Positions 13,163-13,465 of a DNA stretch of 13,465 nucleotides are shown piece by piece. This DNA comes from Clostridiales bacterium UBA1380 (lineage in GTDB: Bacteria > Bacillota > Clostridia > Oscillospirales > CAG-272). The stretch covers positions 11,342 to 24,806 of the forward strand of contig DBRA01000065.1 in NCBI GenBank assembly GCA_002305445.1. Direction: 5' to 3'. The position numbers and the translations under genes were made by a program. Below the pieces are notes generated by a model. It was given only the letters and a program-made list of their open reading frames with translations. It had not been told where the DNA came from and ran no database searches. Within the stretch, counting starts at the first letter, position 1. Each line of letters begins with the position of its first letter.

Positions 13163-13280
13163 AACACCTTGGCCAAAAATAGCGAAATCGGTATCAGCTC
13201 TTCTGTTTTATTATTATTACGTCAATTTTGCGCTATCAAAGCGCTTTATTGAAAAATATAAAAAGGAGAACATACTGGCA
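13150..13280 (+). other. structured 5' leader of the LamG-like gene
   Basis: About 130 untranslated bases contain several self-complementary parts: TTGGCCAA (13169-13176), ATAGCG (13179-13184) able to pair with CGCTAT (13231-13236), and AAAGCGCTTT (13238-13247), just before the ribosome binding site GGAG (13264-13267). I do not recognise any known riboswitch and see no clear terminator in the leader. Structure is possible but not shown. Confidence 0.35.
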
Positions 13281-13465
13281 ATGAAGAAAGCAATTCTTAC
13301 CGCTATCTCTACCATGCTGACCGTCATCCTGTTCGCGGTATGCGTCAGCGCAGCCACCCCTGTTATCTACCTCCCCTTCGACAACAGCACTTCGGAAATT
13401 GTCGGCGGAACTGCTGAGGCAGATTCCGATGTCACGCTCGCCGACGGCATTGCCGGCAAATGCGC
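13281..13465 (+). CDS. secreted protein, N-terminal part, LamG/concanavalin-like start (truncated by window end)
   Basis: The first 61 residues of an exported protein. The signal peptide MKKAILTAISTMLTVILF with a cleavage site near VSA-AT (about residue 24) is clear and has no lipobox, so the mature protein is secreted or held by a later domain. The mature start, VIYLPFDNSTSEIVGG then VTLADGIAGKC, has the pattern YLPFDN...DGxxGK typical of LamG/concanavalin A-like domains, often found in large carbohydrate-binding or surface proteins. GGAG lies 13 nt before the ATG, somewhat far. An in-frame CTG at 13275 would have better spacing but is an unlikely start. The rest of the protein is outside the window, so domain content and function remain open. 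Confidence 0.85.
   Translation, partial: MKKAILTAISTMLTVILFAVCVSAATPVIYLPFDNSTSEIVGGTAEADSDVTLADGIAGKC

Noticed and set aside
1..13465. tRNA, rRNA, CRISPR array, insertion sequence, prophage genes
   Set aside because: None found by reading both strands: no spaced direct repeats, no transposase or integrase motifs, and no cloverleaf in the gene-free gaps.

Overview
The window looks like chromosomal DNA of an uncultured anaerobic Firmicute of class Clostridia, most likely Oscillospirales or a relative. Evidence: GC-rich coding regions with AT-rich intergenic gaps, consensus sigma-A promoters, GGAG-type ribosome binding sites, an HPr kinase/phosphorylase, lipoproteins with a PrsA-like foldase, and a three-gene family cassette of the kind seen in these bacteria. 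The assignment to order is inference. I see no insertion sequence, phage gene, CRISPR array, tRNA or rRNA. No gene-free stretch exceeds 300 bases.

Layout. (1) Bases 76-3116, minus strand: HPr kinase (hprK, strong promoter upstream), then a secreted metallo-beta-lactamase/lamin-tail lipoprotein, then a SAM methyltransferase that overlaps the lipoprotein gene by 4 bp. (2) Bases 3287-6466, plus strand, divergent from hprK: a three-gene run of PrsA-like lipoprotein foldase, a membrane-anchored extracellular protein that is probably a TIM barrel, and a degenerate histidine-kinase-like protein. (3) Bases 6490-7651, minus strand: three short genes of unknown function, each overlapping the next by 4 bp (ATGA), coding for charged, largely helical or disordered proteins, the last with a hydrophobic C-terminus. 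(4) Bases 7747-8259, plus strand: a YfcE-type phosphoesterase with a promoter so close to its ATG that the mRNA is probably leaderless. A shared hairpin terminator separates it from the next convergent unit. (5) Bases 8308-10315, minus strand: an aldo/keto reductase with a ferredoxin-like tail, then a PHP-domain phosphoesterase. (6) Bases 10552-13000, plus strand: a Gfo/Idh/MocA oxidoreductase, two membrane microproteins of 55 and 59 residues, and a TIM-barrel sugar isomerase/epimerase, closed by a strong terminator. (7) From 13281, running off the end: a secreted protein with a LamG-like start, behind a perfect consensus promoter that has a palindrome over its start point and a leader of about 140 nt.

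The most interesting item is the 55-residue microprotein at 11640-11807. It begins with the GIIGGSDGPTSIF signature otherwise known from the membrane core of Na+-translocating decarboxylase beta subunits, here alone with a single transmembrane helix. It lies in a tightly packed operon between two sugar-modifying enzymes. Second are the 6490-7651 cassette and the putative pseudo-kinase at 5378-6466. The Gfo/Idh and TIM-barrel pair, with the aldo/keto reductase divergent from it, suggests oxidation and rearrangement of a sugar or glycoside. HprK and a cre-like site near the LamG gene suggest carbon catabolite control, but that link is inference.
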